This document shows, one piece after another, positions 63,860-64,000 of a stretch of 64,000 nucleotides of DNA. Each line of letters begins with the position of its first letter. The stretch's first letter is position 1. The position numbers and the translations under genes were made by a program. The DNA is from Fulvia fulva (Eukaryota; Ascomycota; Dothideomycetes; Mycosphaerellales; Mycosphaerellaceae), in contig NC_063016.1 in assembly GCF_020509005.1 (NCBI RefSeq), positions 2,914,001 through 2,978,000 of the forward strand, in the 5' to 3' direction. The notes beneath the pieces are model-generated. The model did not search any database and had not been told where the DNA came from. It worked only from the letters and a program-made list of their open reading frames with translations.

Positions 63860-64000
63860 TCAAAACACATTCCCCCTCAAAAGCTCATCCCTTCCCCCAA
63901 GATGGAAGACCGGAATCCACTCCAACGGCGTCGGCACCGCAACCATCTGCCCACCCGCATACGTTTCATTCGTCCACCAATACGTCCACTCCCTCGTTCC
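63860..64000 (-). CDS. C-terminal end of a GH31-like glycosidase (partial)
   Basis: The minus-strand frame is open to the window edge and ends at a TGA at 63860-63862, leaving 46 residues. They read YWWTNETYAGGQMVAVPTP and PLEWIPVFHLGGRDE, the usual C-terminal beta-domain of family-31 glycosidases (alpha-glucosidase/alpha-xylosidase): a W-x-x-x-T stretch, a GG turn, then PLExIPVF and a Gly-rich end. The catalytic domain lies outside the window. The exact enzyme cannot be decided. Confidence 0.55.
   Translation of the reverse strand, partial: GTREWTYWWTNETYAGGQMVAVPTPLEWIPVFHLGGRDELLRGNVF

Overview
The window looks like nuclear DNA of a filamentous ascomycete (Pezizomycotina). Introns are short (about 45-80 nt), with GTRAGT-type donors and CTAAY branch points. 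Genes are monocistronic on both strands, and many products are ascomycete families: Pfa5 palmitoyltransferase, Pcl cyclin, Fmc1, Aim32, Vms1, Spp382/Ntr1 and Zrt3. An Ecp2/Hce2-type gene, a hydrophobin-like protein and a 6-Cys secreted protein suggest a plant-associated Dothideomycete, possibly Mycosphaerellales. That placement is inference.

Layout. 0.7-9 kb: vacuolar Ca2+/H+ exchanger (-), a one-TM coiled-coil protein (-), and a disabled mitochondrial D-lactate dehydrogenase (+). 9.8-20 kb: a hexanucleotide repeat, a disordered protein, a xanthine-dioxygenase pseudogene, two mini-genes (one Arg/Ser-rich, one zinc-ribbon-like) and the Pfa5 acyltransferase. 20-25 kb: hydrophobin-like secreted protein, a second Ca2+/H+ exchanger and a pyruvoyl-type decarboxylase. 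25-28 kb is gene-poor. 28-38 kb: Pcl cyclin, Aim32, an OB-fold-like protein, an F-box-like protein, a frameshifted Hce2 gene, Fmc1 and a frameshifted SET gene. 38-52 kb: an eight-exon gene with an internal stop, Vms1, the Zrt3 zinc transporter, an aquaglyceroporin and Spp382. 52-64 kb: a 6-Cys secreted protein, a DUF1295 membrane enzyme, an amino-acid permease, an unnamed membrane protein, an ABHD12-like hydrolase, a CorA-like pseudogene, and the end of a GH31-like gene that leaves the window.

There is no metabolic cluster or phage-like or CRISPR system. Two themes stand out. Metal and solute transport recurs (two CAX exchangers, Zrt3, aquaglyceroporin, amino-acid permease, CorA remnant). Six otherwise recognisable genes carry nonsense or frameshift lesions: D-lactate dehydrogenase, xanthine dioxygenase, Hce2, SET, the eight-exon gene and CorA. 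At least two of their stops fit C-to-T change in a CpA context, as in repeat-induced point mutation (RIP). Gene models below were spliced by hand and checked for frame consistency; family assignments rest on recognised motifs, not on database searches.
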